A DNA stretch of 64,000 bases, from contig CABZLO010000003.1 in the NCBI GenBank assembly GCA_902526595.1, positions 1 through 64,000 of the forward strand, given 5' to 3'. The DNA is from an uncultured Pelagibacteraceae bacterium (lineage in GTDB: Bacteria; Pseudomonadota; Alphaproteobacteria; Pelagibacterales; Pelagibacteraceae). Below, piece after piece: positions 19,218-29,662 of this stretch. Made by a program: the position numbers and the translations under genes. The notes below the pieces were generated by a model. That model had not been told where the DNA came from. It did no database searches and saw nothing but the letters and a program-made list of their open reading frames with translations. Numbering within the stretch: position 1 is the stretch's first letter; every line of letters starts with the position of its first letter.

Positions 19218-19652
19218 ATGAGTCAAATCAAAGATATTCTCTCAAAATATAAAACTATTGCTATGGTAGGAGTAAGTAATGACCAAACTAAACCTTCAAC
19301 TATTGTAATGAAGTACATGCAGAAATATGGATATAAAGTATATCCAGTTAACCCATCTGCAATAGGTCAAAAAATTTTGGGTGAGGAGGTATATGCTAAA
19401 ATCACAGATATAAAAGAAAATGTAGATATTGTAGATGTATTTAGACCATCTAAAGAAGTATTAGCAATTGCAGAGGACACTGTGAAAATTAATGCTAAAG
19501 TTTTATGGTTGCAACTTGGAATACGTGACGAAAATGCAAAAGAATTAGTTGAAAAAAATCGTATAGAGTATGTTGAAAATAAATGTACCAAAATGGAATA
19601 TCAAAAATATTTCTTAAAAGTAAGGCAAGCCTTTCCAGTTCTCAGTGACTAA
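19218..19652 (+). CDS. CoA-binding domain protein
   Basis: IAMVGVSNDQTKPS..VMKYMQKYGYKVYPVNP. Confidence 0.9.
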   Translation: MSQIKDILSKYKTIAMVGVSNDQTKPSTIVMKYMQKYGYKVYPVNPSAIGQKILGEEVYAKITDIKENVDIVDVFRPSKEVLAIAEDTVKINAKVLWLQLGIRDENAKELVEKNRIEYVENKCTKMEYQKYFLKVRQAFPVLSD

Positions 19653-21262
19653 TGAACAAAGTATTAAAATTTTTAGATAGCACTTTTTTAGATTTAGGAC
19701 GTGAATTTAAGTGGACCTATTTACCACCATTAATGGTCTATATGGCAGCTGGTATTTCAGGTTTAACAGGAATAGTTGGGACTTTCTTTGTTAAAGATTA
19801 TTTAAATTTATCAGCTGCATTTCTTGCAGGACTTGGTTTTTGGGCAGGGATACCTTGGGCATTAAAAATGCCTTTAGGCCATCTTGTTGATCTCATATGG
19901 GAGAGAAAAAATTACATGGTCTACTTTGGGGCATCATTAATAGCGTTAAGTCTATTAATAATGTATGGATTGATTATTCATACAGAAACTATGTCAGAAA
20001 TATTTTCTGTTGAAACTTGGTTTGTAATTAGTGTCATTTTAGCTCCAATTGGGTATGTTGTTCAGGATGTAGTTGCCGATGCAATGACTGTTGAAGCAGT
20101 CCCGTTAGCTGATGAAGAGGGTGTAGATTACAGTAAAGACCAAGTAAAATTAATGCATACTACCATGCAAACACTGGGTCGTTTTGCAATAATAGGTGGA
20201 ACAGTTCTAGTAGCATTAGTCAATGTAATTTTATTTAGAGATGTTGAAAGTTTAGAGCAATCTGAAAAAATAAATTTATATGGAGCCATTTATTTATATG
20301 CTCTTGTAATACCTTTAGTCTCTTTATTAGGTGTAATTTTAGCAAATTATTTAAGACAAAAAAAAATTAATATTTTAAAATCTCAAGGATTAGAATTTAA
20401 AGAAGAAAGAGGAAATGAAAAAACTGAGATAAACTGGTGGATTTTAGGTGGTAGCTTGGTTTTTGTTATTTTCACACTTTCGGTTGGATCTTTTAACGTT
20501 CCATTTGCACAAGAAATTGTTTTCATAGGCTCAGTAATAATAATTTTATTTTTAATGTTTAAACTTATTAAAGAACTACCTCAAGAATTAAGATTAACAA
20601 TAGTTGGCACAGCTGTAATTATTTTTATTTTTAGAGCAATGCCAGGCCCTGGACCAGGTTTAACTTGGTTTGAAATTGATCAACTCGGATTTAATGAACA
20701 GTTTTTTTCAATTTTATCTTTACTTGCATCAATTTTAACTTTAGCGGGAATTGTTTTATTAAGACCATTTATGGCAAAGAATTCTATTGCCAAAATAATT
20801 GTTGTTTTAAGTATTGCAGGTGCAATTTTATTTTTGCCAAGTGTTGGAATGTACTATGGTTTTCATAATTGGACATCCTCGTTAACTGGAGGAGTTGTTG
20901 ATGCTAAGTTTATTGCTTTAATTAACACAGCTCTCGAATCTCCTTTAGGTCAAGTATCAATGATTCCATTACTTGCTTGGATAGCAAAAAATGCCCCATC
21001 TCATTTAAAAGCAACTTTTTTTGCAGTTTTTGCCTCCTTCACCAACCTTGCATTGTCTGCAAGTGCGTTAGGAACAAAATATTTAAATGAAATATTTACT
21101 GTAACAAGAGAAGTCAAAGATAAAGTTAGTGGTGAAATTCAAACTACAGCAGACTACTCTGAACTTGGAGTCTTATTGATTGTTGTCACACTTTTAACCT
21201 TGATACTTCCAATTATTTTCGTATTTATAATTAACAATAGTAAATACAAAACTTCTGAATAA
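19652..21262 (+). CDS. MFS-type transporter, possibly folate/biopterin transporter (BT1)-like
   Basis: About 12 hydrophobic segments; GYVVQDVVADAMTVE resembles BT1-family motif. Confidence 0.7.
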   Translation: MNKVLKFLDSTFLDLGREFKWTYLPPLMVYMAAGISGLTGIVGTFFVKDYLNLSAAFLAGLGFWAGIPWALKMPLGHLVDLIWERKNYMVYFGASLIALSLLIMYGLIIHTETMSEIFSVETWFVISVILAPIGYVVQDVVADAMTVEAVPLADEEGVDYSKDQVKLMHTTMQTLGRFAIIGGTVLVALVNVILFRDVESLEQSEKINLYGAIYLYALVIPLVSLLGVILANYLRQKKINILKSQGLEFKEERGNEKTEINWWILGGSLVFVIFTLSVGSFNVPFAQEIVFIGSVIIILFLMFKLIKELPQELRLTIVGTAVIIFIFRAMPGPGPGLTWFEIDQLGFNEQFFSILSLLASILTLAGIVLLRPFMAKNSIAKIIVVLSIAGAILFLPSVGMYYGFHNWTSSLTGGVVDAKFIALINTALESPLGQVSMIPLLAWIAKNAPSHLKATFFAVFASFTNLALSASALGTKYLNEIFTVTREVKDKVSGEIQTTADYSELGVLLIVVTLLTLILPIIFVFIINNSKYKTSE

Positions 21263-21273
21263 ATACTTTTAAA

Positions 21274-21843
21274 ATGAAGAAAATTTTTTTGGTTTATGGG
21301 CACTATGATGACAATTCTTTTAACGCTGCAATAAGAGATGAGTTTATAAAACACTCAAAAATTAAAGGAAATCAAGTAGACATAATTGATCTATATAAAG
21401 AAAAATTTAATCCTGTTTATGCTGGTGAAGAACCAGATCAAGAAGTTCTTGATCATAGAAAAAGAATAGAGGATGCAGATACAATTGTATTAATCGCACC
21501 TATTTGGAATTTTAGAATGCCAGCGATTGTTGAAGGATGGATAGATAAAGTATTAGCTCCTCCATGGGCATTTAGATTTAAACAGTTGGTAGGAAATTAT
21601 GGTTATCCAATTGGTAATCTGAAAGATAAAAAAGCAATAATTTTTTGTACTTATGGATCACCACGTTTAGCTATTACTACTTTTTTTTTAAACCTTCCAA
21701 TTAGAAGATTGAAAAGAGGAGTTTTTCATATGTGTGGCATATATAACATTATCTATAGAAGATATTTTGCAGTACCATTTGTAACTGATTCAAAAAGACA
21801 AGAATTTCTAAATGATGTCAAAAAAACTGCAAACAATATTTAG
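21274..21843 (+). CDS. NAD(P)H dehydrogenase (quinone)-like flavodoxin-fold protein
   Basis: FLVYGHYDDNSFNAAIRDEF, APIWNFRMPAIVEGWIDKV. Confidence 0.88.
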   Translation: MKKIFLVYGHYDDNSFNAAIRDEFIKHSKIKGNQVDIIDLYKEKFNPVYAGEEPDQEVLDHRKRIEDADTIVLIAPIWNFRMPAIVEGWIDKVLAPPWAFRFKQLVGNYGYPIGNLKDKKAIIFCTYGSPRLAITTFFLNLPIRRLKRGVFHMCGIYNIIYRRYFAVPFVTDSKRQEFLNDVKKTANNI

Positions 21844-22288
21844 TGCTTTAACTTATTTATTAATATTTACTTCCTTATCAAATGCAGAACTATTAAATCC
21901 TAGTAGAGCTATAACTCCAAAAGAAGTCATAAAAATTCAGCTTGAGGGACTGCAAAAGAATGATAACAAATATCTAGATAGTGGTATCGAGCAGACCTGG
22001 AATTTTGCCCATCCAAATAACAAAAGAGTTACAGGCCCATTAAATAATTTTAAGAAAATGATTAAAAGTCCTTCTTATCAAATGATGATTGATCATTTAA
22101 GCCATACTATTACTAAAGTTAATAGTAACGATAAAATGGCGCAATTTGAGGTAATTATTCTTGATAAAAATAAAATTTATCACAAATTCAATTGGCAAGT
22201 TGAAAAATATAATTTAGATGGTGATTTAAAAGACTGTTGGCTTACGACTATGGTTTCAAATCCAATTCCCCTAGGAAGTTCAATCTGA
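21812..22288 (+). CDS. DUF4864-like secreted protein
   Basis: Signal peptide; LEGLQKNDNKYLDSGIEQTWNFAHPNNK; 32-nt overlap with the upstream gene. Confidence 0.6.
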   Translation: MMSKKLQTIFSALTYLLIFTSLSNAELLNPSRAITPKEVIKIQLEGLQKNDNKYLDSGIEQTWNFAHPNNKRVTGPLNNFKKMIKSPSYQMMIDHLSHTITKVNSNDKMAQFEVIILDKNKIYHKFNWQVEKYNLDGDLKDCWLTTMVSNPIPLGSSI

Positions 22289-22345
22289 TAAACCTCAATT
22301 ACATTTTTGTATCGAAATAAATGAAAATTTAGTAGAAATCGCTTA

Positions 22346-24778
22346 ATGAAAACAAAAACTAAAGTTGTAGTAGTTGGAGGTGGCGTTGTAGGAGTAAGCG
22401 CTCTTTATCATTTGGCAAAAAAAGGCTGGTCTGATGTTGTTCTAATTGAGAGAAAAGAGCTAACTTCAGGTTCTACTTGGCATGCTGCTGGCTTATTACC
22501 TTTGTTTAATATGAGTTACTCCGTAGGACAGCTTCATAAGTATGCAGTTAATCTTTACAAAACTTTAGAGGAAGAAACTGGAAAGAATGTTGGTTTTAGT
22601 GTTGTTTCAAATATTCGATTGGCTAGCACCAAAGATAGAATGGATGAGTATCATCAATATGCTGGTGTTGCACAAACCATTGGGGTGGATGTAAAATTTT
22701 TAACTCCTCAACAAGTAAAAGAAATTTGGCCATTGTGTCATACAGATGATTTAGTTGGTGCAATACAACACCCAGAAGATGGATATATTCAGCCAGCAGA
22801 TTTAACTCAAGCTTTAGCAACTGGTGCGAGAAATAGAGGTGCTGAAATTTATAGAAATACAGCTGTAACAAGTATGAAACAAACTAAAGATGGCTGGATA
22901 GTAGAAACAGATAAAGGTTCAATTGAATGTGAGCATGTAATTTCATGTTCTGGAAATTTTGCAAGACAAACTGGTGAAATGGTAGGTTTAGATATTCCAG
23001 TCATTCCAGTTGAGCACCAATACATTGTAACCGAACCTCATCCTGAAATTCAAAAAAGAAAAAAAGAAGGTTTTCCTGAAATGGGAGTTCTTAGAGACAG
23101 TGATAGTCGATGGTATATGCGAGAAGAAGCAGGTGGATTGATATTAGGACCTTATGAAGATGGTGCGCCAGCTTGTTATGTTGAAGGTCCTTCAAAAAAC
23201 TCAGAATACGAATTGTTTCAAGAGGATCTCGATAGATTAGCGCCACATATTGAGGGAGCAATTCACCGTGTGCCTGCTTTTGGAGAAGTTGGTGTAAAAA
23301 AAGTTTACAATGGTGCAATCTGTTACACACCTGATGGAAATCCAATAGTTGGTCCAGCGTGGGGATTAAAAAATTTTTGGATTAATGAAGGACACAGTTT
23401 TGGGATAACAGCAGCAGGTGGAGCTGGCTGGCAATTAGCAGAGTGGATTATAGATGGCGAACCTACTATTGATATGTTGGGAGTTGAACCAAGACGTTAT
23501 GGAAATTATGCAACTAAATCATACTTAAAAGCAAAAAATGAGGAAGCATACAGTCATGTTTTTATCACTCATTATCCTGATGAAGAAAGACCTGCAGCAA
23601 GACCTTTAAGAACAGCACCTTGTTATGAAAGAATGAGAAATTTGGGTGCAGTTTTCGGACAAAAATTTGGTTGGGAAAGACCAAACTTTTTTGCAACTGA
23701 TGGCATGGAACAAAAAGATGATTGGTCGTTTAGACGATCAAAATGGTTCGATGCAATCAAAAAAGAGTGTCAAAATGTTAAGGAAAATGTTGGTTTGTTA
23801 GATATGACAGCATTTGCCAAATGCAGAATAAGAGGACCTAAAGCTGAAGAATTTTTAGATTTTTTAGTTGCAAATAAACTACCAAAAAAAATTGGCAGAA
23901 TTAATTTATGTCACGCTTTAAATACTAAAGGGGGAGTTCATTCTGAATTTACTATTATGAAGGAAGCGGAAAATTCTTATTACCTTGTTTCTGCAGGGGC
24001 TAATTTAAGATTGGATCATGATTGGATCCAAAAATGGATGCCAACTGATGGCTCAGTTATATTTGAAGATTTAACTAATAGTACAGGTGTACTTGTTGTT
24101 GCTGGACCAAAGGCTAGGGATTTAATGCAAAAAGTTTCTACAGATGATTTTTCTAATGAAAATTTTAAATGGTTAACTGCTAAAAAGGTCAATGTTGGTT
24201 TTGCTCCAGTTAATGCTATGAGAGTAAATTTTGTAGGTGAATTAGGCTGGGAATTGCATCACCCGATTGAATATCAAAATCATATTTTTGATAAATTAAT
24301 GGATGCAGGTAAGGATTTAGGAATAAAACCTTTTGGTATAAGAGCTATGAATAGTTTAAGATTAGAAAAATCATACAAACTTGTAGGTACAGAATTATCA
24401 ATTGAATACTCACCTTATGAGTCTGGTTTGGATAGATTTATTCATCCAAATAAAGGAAATTTTATTGGATTAGAAGCCTTAAATAAATGGAGAGAGAGGG
24501 GATTTGATAACAAATTAGTTACCCTTGAAGTACATAATACCAAAGATGCAGATGTTTTAGGGAACAACCCTATATACAAAAACAATAAAGTTGTTGGAAG
24601 AGCAACTGGTGGTGAGTTTGGTTTTAGATTAGATAAATCAATAGCATTAGCAATGGTTAAACCTGATTTTGCAAATGTGGGCGACAAATTACAAGTTGAT
24701 ATCTTGGGAGAAATGTATGAGGCTACTGTATTAGATGAAAGTCCATACGATAAAGAGAACAATTTATTGAGAGCATAA
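22346..24778 (+). CDS. FAD-dependent dimethylglycine dehydrogenase-like protein (DAO + GcvT domains)
   Basis: VVVVGGGVVGVSALYHLAKKG, TSGSTWHAAGLLP, C-terminal GcvT domain; ETF genes follow. Confidence 0.9.
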   Translation: MKTKTKVVVVGGGVVGVSALYHLAKKGWSDVVLIERKELTSGSTWHAAGLLPLFNMSYSVGQLHKYAVNLYKTLEEETGKNVGFSVVSNIRLASTKDRMDEYHQYAGVAQTIGVDVKFLTPQQVKEIWPLCHTDDLVGAIQHPEDGYIQPADLTQALATGARNRGAEIYRNTAVTSMKQTKDGWIVETDKGSIECEHVISCSGNFARQTGEMVGLDIPVIPVEHQYIVTEPHPEIQKRKKEGFPEMGVLRDSDSRWYMREEAGGLILGPYEDGAPACYVEGPSKNSEYELFQEDLDRLAPHIEGAIHRVPAFGEVGVKKVYNGAICYTPDGNPIVGPAWGLKNFWINEGHSFGITAAGGAGWQLAEWIIDGEPTIDMLGVEPRRYGNYATKSYLKAKNEEAYSHVFITHYPDEERPAARPLRTAPCYERMRNLGAVFGQKFGWERPNFFATDGMEQKDDWSFRRSKWFDAIKKECQNVKENVGLLDMTAFAKCRIRGPKAEEFLDFLVANKLPKKIGRINLCHALNTKGGVHSEFTIMKEAENSYYLVSAGANLRLDHDWIQKWMPTDGSVIFEDLTNSTGVLVVAGPKARDLMQKVSTDDFSNENFKWLTAKKVNVGFAPVNAMRVNFVGELGWELHHPIEYQNHIFDKLMDAGKDLGIKPFGIRAMNSLRLEKSYKLVGTELSIEYSPYESGLDRFIHPNKGNFIGLEALNKWRERGFDNKLVTLEVHNTKDADVLGNNPIYKNNKVVGRATGGEFGFRLDKSIALAMVKPDFANVGDKLQVDILGEMYEATVLDESPYDKENNLLRA

Positions 24779-25527
24779 TGAAAATTTTAGTCGCAGTAAA
24801 AAGAGTAATTGATTATAACGTTCAAATTAGAGTGAAAGAGGACGGCTCAGGAATAGTTACAGATAATGTTAAAATGTCAACAAATCCTCCTGATGATAAC
24901 GCTATTGAGGAAGCTGTTAAAATAAAAGAAGCAGGTAAAGCAACGGAGATCGTTGCAATAACAGTTGGAGGGGAAAAATCTCAAGAAACTGTCAGAAAAG
25001 CTTTAGCAGTTGGAGCGGATAAAGGAATCCATGTAAAGACAGAGAGTGTTTTAGAACCTTTAGCTGTTTCAAAAATTATACAAAAAATTGTTGAAAAAGA
25101 AAAACCAGATTTAGTTTTTATGGGTAAACAAGCAATTGATGATGACTGTAACCAAACAGGACAAATGCTAAGTGCTTTATTAAACTGGCCGCAAGCAACT
25201 TTTGCATCAAACATAGAAGTAAAAGATAATACTTTAGAAGTTACAAGAGAAATTGATGAAGGTCTTGAAACAATCGAAATCAATATTCCAGCAATTGTAA
25301 CCTGTGATCTTAGATTAAATGAACCTAGATATGCATCATTACCAAATATTATGAAGGCAAAGAAAAAGCCTATAGAAGAAATGAATGTTTCCGATTTAGG
25401 GATAGATACGACTCCAAGAGTTGAGCAAATCAAGGTTGAGGAACCACCTAAAAGAAAAGCTGGTATTAAGGTAGCAAATGTTGCTGAACTAGTTCAAAAA
25501 TTAAAAAACGAGGCAAAAGTTATATAA
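24778..25527 (+). CDS. etfB: Electron transfer flavoprotein beta subunit
   Basis: MKILVAVKRVIDYNVQIRV, VFMGKQAIDDDCNQTGQM. Confidence 0.97.
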   Translation: MKILVAVKRVIDYNVQIRVKEDGSGIVTDNVKMSTNPPDDNAIEEAVKIKEAGKATEIVAITVGGEKSQETVRKALAVGADKGIHVKTESVLEPLAVSKIIQKIVEKEKPDLVFMGKQAIDDDCNQTGQMLSALLNWPQATFASNIEVKDNTLEVTREIDEGLETIEINIPAIVTCDLRLNEPRYASLPNIMKAKKKPIEEMNVSDLGIDTTPRVEQIKVEEPPKRKAGIKVANVAELVQKLKNEAKVI

Positions 25528-26480
25528 TGGCTGTATTACTTATAGCAGAACACAATAATAAAGAGTTAAGGCCTTTTACTTTAAACGCTGCGACTGCTGC
25601 CTCACAAATTGATGCAGAAGTTCACGCAGTTATTATTGGTCAAAATAGCGAGAGTGCTGCTAAAAAACTCTCCGAATTACCAGTGGTTAAAAAAGTAATT
25701 AGTATAGAAGCACCACATTATGAAAATTTCACAGCAGAAAACTTTGCACCAGTAATAGTTAAACTTGCAGTAAATTATTCTCATATTGTTTGTTCTGCAA
25801 ATACTTTTGGTAAAAACTTAATGCCAAGAATTGCTGCTCATTTAGATACTTCTCAGGTCAGTGATATTATAAAAGTAATATCGCCAGATACTTTCCTTAG
25901 ACCCATTTATGCAGGAAACGCTTTTGCCACAGTAAAAACAAATGATGCAAAAAAATGTGTAACGATCAGACCTACATCTTTTGAACCTTGTGAAAGTTCT
26001 GGTGGAAATGCAACAATTGAAAAAGGTGATGCTGGTAAAGAATTTTCAAATACAAAGTTTATTAAGAGAGAAGAAATAAAATCTGACAGACCTGAACTAG
26101 GAACTGCAAGAATTGTAGTTTCAGGTGGTAGAGGAATGCAGAGCGGAGATAATTTTAAATTAATAACAGAAGTTGCAGATAAACTAGGAGCAGCCATTGG
26201 TGCATCCAGAGCTGCTGTAGATGCAGGTTATATAAGTAACGATCATCAAGTTGGTCAAACTGGAAAAGTTGTCGTACCAGATTTATATATTGCGATTGGA
26301 ATTTCAGGGGCAATCCAGCATTTAGCAGGAATGAAAGAGAGTAAAGTAATTGTCGCAATCAATAAAGATGGAGAGGCTCCAATATTTAGTGTTGCAGATT
26401 ATGGCCTTGAAGCTGATCTATTTGAAGCACTTCCACAGTTCATGGAAGAGCTGAGCAAATTAAACACTATACAAAAATAA
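25527..26480 (+). CDS. etfA: Electron transfer flavoprotein alpha subunit
   Basis: VVSGGRGMQSGDNF, GQTGKVVVPDLYIAIGISGAIQHLAGM. Confidence 0.97.
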   Translation: MAVLLIAEHNNKELRPFTLNAATAASQIDAEVHAVIIGQNSESAAKKLSELPVVKKVISIEAPHYENFTAENFAPVIVKLAVNYSHIVCSANTFGKNLMPRIAAHLDTSQVSDIIKVISPDTFLRPIYAGNAFATVKTNDAKKCVTIRPTSFEPCESSGGNATIEKGDAGKEFSNTKFIKREEIKSDRPELGTARIVVSGGRGMQSGDNFKLITEVADKLGAAIGASRAAVDAGYISNDHQVGQTGKVVVPDLYIAIGISGAIQHLAGMKESKVIVAINKDGEAPIFSVADYGLEADLFEALPQFMEELSKLNTIQK

Positions 26481-26503
26481 TCCTTACAGTTAAAAACTAG
26501 TCT

Positions 26504-28123
26504 ATGTCTAGGGAATCGATGGAATATGATGTTGTAATCATTGGTGGAGGGCCATCAGGTTTATCAACATCAATAAAACTAAAACAATTAGATCCAAACC
26601 TAAATGTTTGCCTACTAGAGAAAGCTTCAGAAATAGGAGCACATATTTTAAGTGGTAATGTTTTTGAGACACGTGCGTTAGATGAATTATTACCTAATTG
26701 GAGAGAACTAAACGCACCAATAAAAACTAAAGTAACAAAAGAAAAATTTCTATTTTTAGGAAAAACAAAATCATTAAGTTGGCCAACTTGGTTGCTTCCA
26801 AAAGTTCAACAAAATCATAAAAATTATATTATTAGTTTAGCAAATTTATGTAGATGGCTTGCGGAGCAAGCAGAAAACTTGGGTGTAGAAATTTTTCCAG
26901 GATTTCCAGCAAGTGAAATTTTATACAACGATGATGGATCTGTAAAAGGAGTTGCCACTCAAGATATGGGTATAGACAAAGAAGGAAACAAAAAAGATAG
27001 TTTTGAACCAGGTATTGAGTTATTGGGAAAAGTTACAGTTTTTGCTGAAGGCTGCAGAGGCCATCTTGGAAAAGAATTAATTCAAAAATTTGAATTAAAT
27101 AAAGGAAAAGATCCACAACAATACGGGATTGGGTTTAAAGAAATTTGGGAAATTGATGAGAAAACTCACGAAGAAGGTCTAGTAATGCACACAGCTGGAT
27201 GGCCATTAGATAACAGCACTTACGGTGGAAGTTTTATATATCATGCAGAAAATAAACAGGTTTTTTTAGGATATGTTATAGGTTTAGATTATAAAAACCC
27301 TTATTTATCTCCATACGATGAATTTCAAAGATTTAAAACTCATCCAGCTATCAGGAAAATTATAGAAGGCGGAAAAAGAATTTCATACGGTGCAAGAGCT
27401 TTAATCGAGGGAGGTTTTCAAAGTTTACCTCAGATGTTTATGCCAGGAGCATTGTTAGTTGGCTGTGATGCCGGAACTTTAAACATGCCAAAAATCAAAG
27501 GCTCTCACACAGCTATGAAAAGCGGGATAATAGCTGCTGAAACTATAAATGAGCATTTAAAAGATAATAAAGATTTATCTATATTTGAGCAAAAATTTAA
27601 AAATAGTTGGCTTTATAAAGAATTGTTTGAGGCAAGAAATGTCAAACCTAGTTTTAGTTGGGGATTAATATTAGGAATAATATTTACAGGTATAGATCAA
27701 ATTTTATTTAGAGGAAAAATGCCTTTTACTCTTAAGCATAAGCACGCTGATCATGAGACCTTAAAATCAGCTAAAGATATGCCAAAAATAAATTATCCAA
27801 AATATGACAATGTTTTAACTTTTGATAAAACGAGTTCAGTTTATTTAACAGGTACAAATCATGCAGATAATCAGCCAGTTCACTTAAAACTTAAAGACCC
27901 TAATTTACCAATTAATTATACTTTAGAAAAATTTGATGAACCTGCTCAAAGATATTGTCCTGCGGGAGTTTATGAAGTTCAAAAAGAAAATGAAGTAAAT
28001 AAATTTGTCATAAATTCACAAAACTGTATTCACTGTAAAACTTGTGACATTAAAGAACCATCACAAAATATTATTTGGGTAACTCCTGAAGGTGGAGGTG
28101 GACCTAAATATGGCAATATGTAA
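26504..28123 (+). CDS. Electron transfer flavoprotein-ubiquinone oxidoreductase
   Basis: FAD motif VVIIGGGPSGLSTSIKL; C-terminal [4Fe-4S] CIHCKTCDIKEP. Confidence 0.96.
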   Translation: MSRESMEYDVVIIGGGPSGLSTSIKLKQLDPNLNVCLLEKASEIGAHILSGNVFETRALDELLPNWRELNAPIKTKVTKEKFLFLGKTKSLSWPTWLLPKVQQNHKNYIISLANLCRWLAEQAENLGVEIFPGFPASEILYNDDGSVKGVATQDMGIDKEGNKKDSFEPGIELLGKVTVFAEGCRGHLGKELIQKFELNKGKDPQQYGIGFKEIWEIDEKTHEEGLVMHTAGWPLDNSTYGGSFIYHAENKQVFLGYVIGLDYKNPYLSPYDEFQRFKTHPAIRKIIEGGKRISYGARALIEGGFQSLPQMFMPGALLVGCDAGTLNMPKIKGSHTAMKSGIIAAETINEHLKDNKDLSIFEQKFKNSWLYKELFEARNVKPSFSWGLILGIIFTGIDQILFRGKMPFTLKHKHADHETLKSAKDMPKINYPKYDNVLTFDKTSSVYLTGTNHADNQPVHLKLKDPNLPINYTLEKFDEPAQRYCPAGVYEVQKENEVNKFVINSQNCIHCKTCDIKEPSQNIIWVTPEGGGGPKYGNM

Positions 28124-28124
28124 A

Positions 28125-28499
28125 TTACGATAAATCTATTGCAAACTTTTTTAAAGTTTCAATTGGAACATATTTTAAGGTATTTTGATGAGTTCTTTTC
28201 AAGAAAATAGGACAAGCCTTTTCAGCCTCAACTGCTTTTGCATACCAACTAGCACATAAGCACCATCCATCACCATCTTTTAATCCTGGAAATCCGAATT
28301 CTGGATGTGGTGTGATTAAATCATTACCTGCTTCTTTTAACCATTCTAAACATTCAGTGGTTACTTTTGCACAAACAGTATGTACACCGTGATCATTTTC
28401 ATCCGTATTACAACATCCATCTCTTAACCATCCAGTTAAAGGATCATTAGAGCATTCTTCTAGATCTTCACCTAGAACATTTTTTTGTTTTTCTTTCAT
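28125..28499 (-). CDS. DUF2237 family protein
   Basis: NVLGEDLEECSNDPLTGWLRDGCCNTDENDHGVHTVCA. Confidence 0.88.
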   Translation of the reverse strand: MKEKQKNVLGEDLEECSNDPLTGWLRDGCCNTDENDHGVHTVCAKVTTECLEWLKEAGNDLITPHPEFGFPGLKDGDGWCLCASWYAKAVEAEKACPIFLKRTHQNTLKYVPIETLKKFAIDLS

Positions 28500-28967
28500 T
28501 TAAATCTTAGTTGGATTTGGTTGACCTTTGTAAACTTCCTCAGGATCAAATTTTTTTTCTTTTTCTAAAAACTTCATTTCAACTTTTCGACCATTTTCAA
28601 TTGGACCTGTTGGGATAGATCTATAAAAACACGATCGATAACCAACATGGCAACTAGCTCCATCACCAATATCAACAGTTAACCAAATAGAATCTTGATC
28701 ATCATCAATTCTAATTTCAGTTACCTTTTGTGTAAAACCACTAGTCTTACCTTTATGCCAAATAGCTTTTCTAGATCTACTAAAATAGTGAGCCTCTTTA
28801 GTTTCTATAGTTTTTTTTAATGCTTCAACGTTCATATAACCATGCATTAAAATATCTTTTGTTCTAGAACACATAGTGATTACAGGAATTAGGCCATCAT
28901 TATCAAATTTTGGTGATAAAAGATTTCCTTCTTCAATTTCCTGCACATTTTCTCTTTTTTTGAACAT
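28500..28967 (-). CDS. hisI: Phosphoribosyl-AMP cyclohydrolase
   Basis: HGYMNVEALKKTIETKEAHYFSRSRKAIWHKGKTSG. Confidence 0.95.
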   Translation of the reverse strand: MFKKRENVQEIEEGNLLSPKFDNDGLIPVITMCSRTKDILMHGYMNVEALKKTIETKEAHYFSRSRKAIWHKGKTSGFTQKVTEIRIDDDQDSIWLTVDIGDGASCHVGYRSCFYRSIPTGPIENGRKVEMKFLEKEKKFDPEEVYKGQPNPTKI

Positions 28968-29043
28968 ATGTAGTGACTATTTAGCATAAATCTCACTATA
29001 TTAAATATTTTAAAATTAAGTAATTACTGTATAAAAAGGCGCT

Positions 29044-29661
29044 ATGAAATTAGTAAAAGATACAGACAATAAGATTATTGAAACAAACGAAGTTACTGAC
29101 AAAGAAGCTGAAGAGGCTTTCAAAACTATTCTAACTTGGTTAGGTGAAGATCCGAACAGAGAAGGGCTTTTAGAAACTCCAAAAAGAGTAATGAAGGCAT
29201 ACAAAGAATATTTTGGTGGGTACAAAGTTGATCCAAATAAAGTTTTAGATAAAACTTTTGGAGACGTAGATGGATATGACGATATGGTTATTCAAAAGAA
29301 CATTTCAGTTCAAAGTCATTGCGAACATCATATGGCTCCAATTATTGGAAAAGCTCACGTTGCTTATATTCCAAAAGAAAGAGTTGTAGGATTAAGTAAA
29401 CTTGCAAGAGTTGTAGAAGTATTTTCAAAAAGACTGCAAACGCAAGAAAGATTAACAATGCAAATAGCCAATACTTTAATGGAGTCTTTAGATGCAAAAG
29501 GTGTAGCTGTTACTATAGACTCGACTCATCAATGTATGACTATGAGAGGGATAAAAAAAGAACAAGCAACAACAGTGACAAATTATTATTTAGGTCAATT
29601 TAAGGAAGACCTTAGTTATCAAAACAGATATTTAAGATTTATAAGTATACCAAAAGATTAA
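29044..29661 (+). CDS. folE: GTP cyclohydrolase I
   Basis: DPNREGLLETPKRV, SHCEHHMAPIIGKAHVAYIP. Confidence 0.97.
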   Translation: MKLVKDTDNKIIETNEVTDKEAEEAFKTILTWLGEDPNREGLLETPKRVMKAYKEYFGGYKVDPNKVLDKTFGDVDGYDDMVIQKNISVQSHCEHHMAPIIGKAHVAYIPKERVVGLSKLARVVEVFSKRLQTQERLTMQIANTLMESLDAKGVAVTIDSTHQCMTMRGIKKEQATTVTNYYLGQFKEDLSYQNRYLRFISIPKD

Positions 29662-29662
29662 A

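Noticed and set aside
24442-24762. 106-aa reverse ORF opposite the DMGDH-like gene
   Set aside because: Antisense shadow of a well-supported gene
24981-25433. 150-aa reverse-strand ORF opposite etfB
   Set aside because: Fully antisense to a clear etfB with no recognisable motif; shadow ORF
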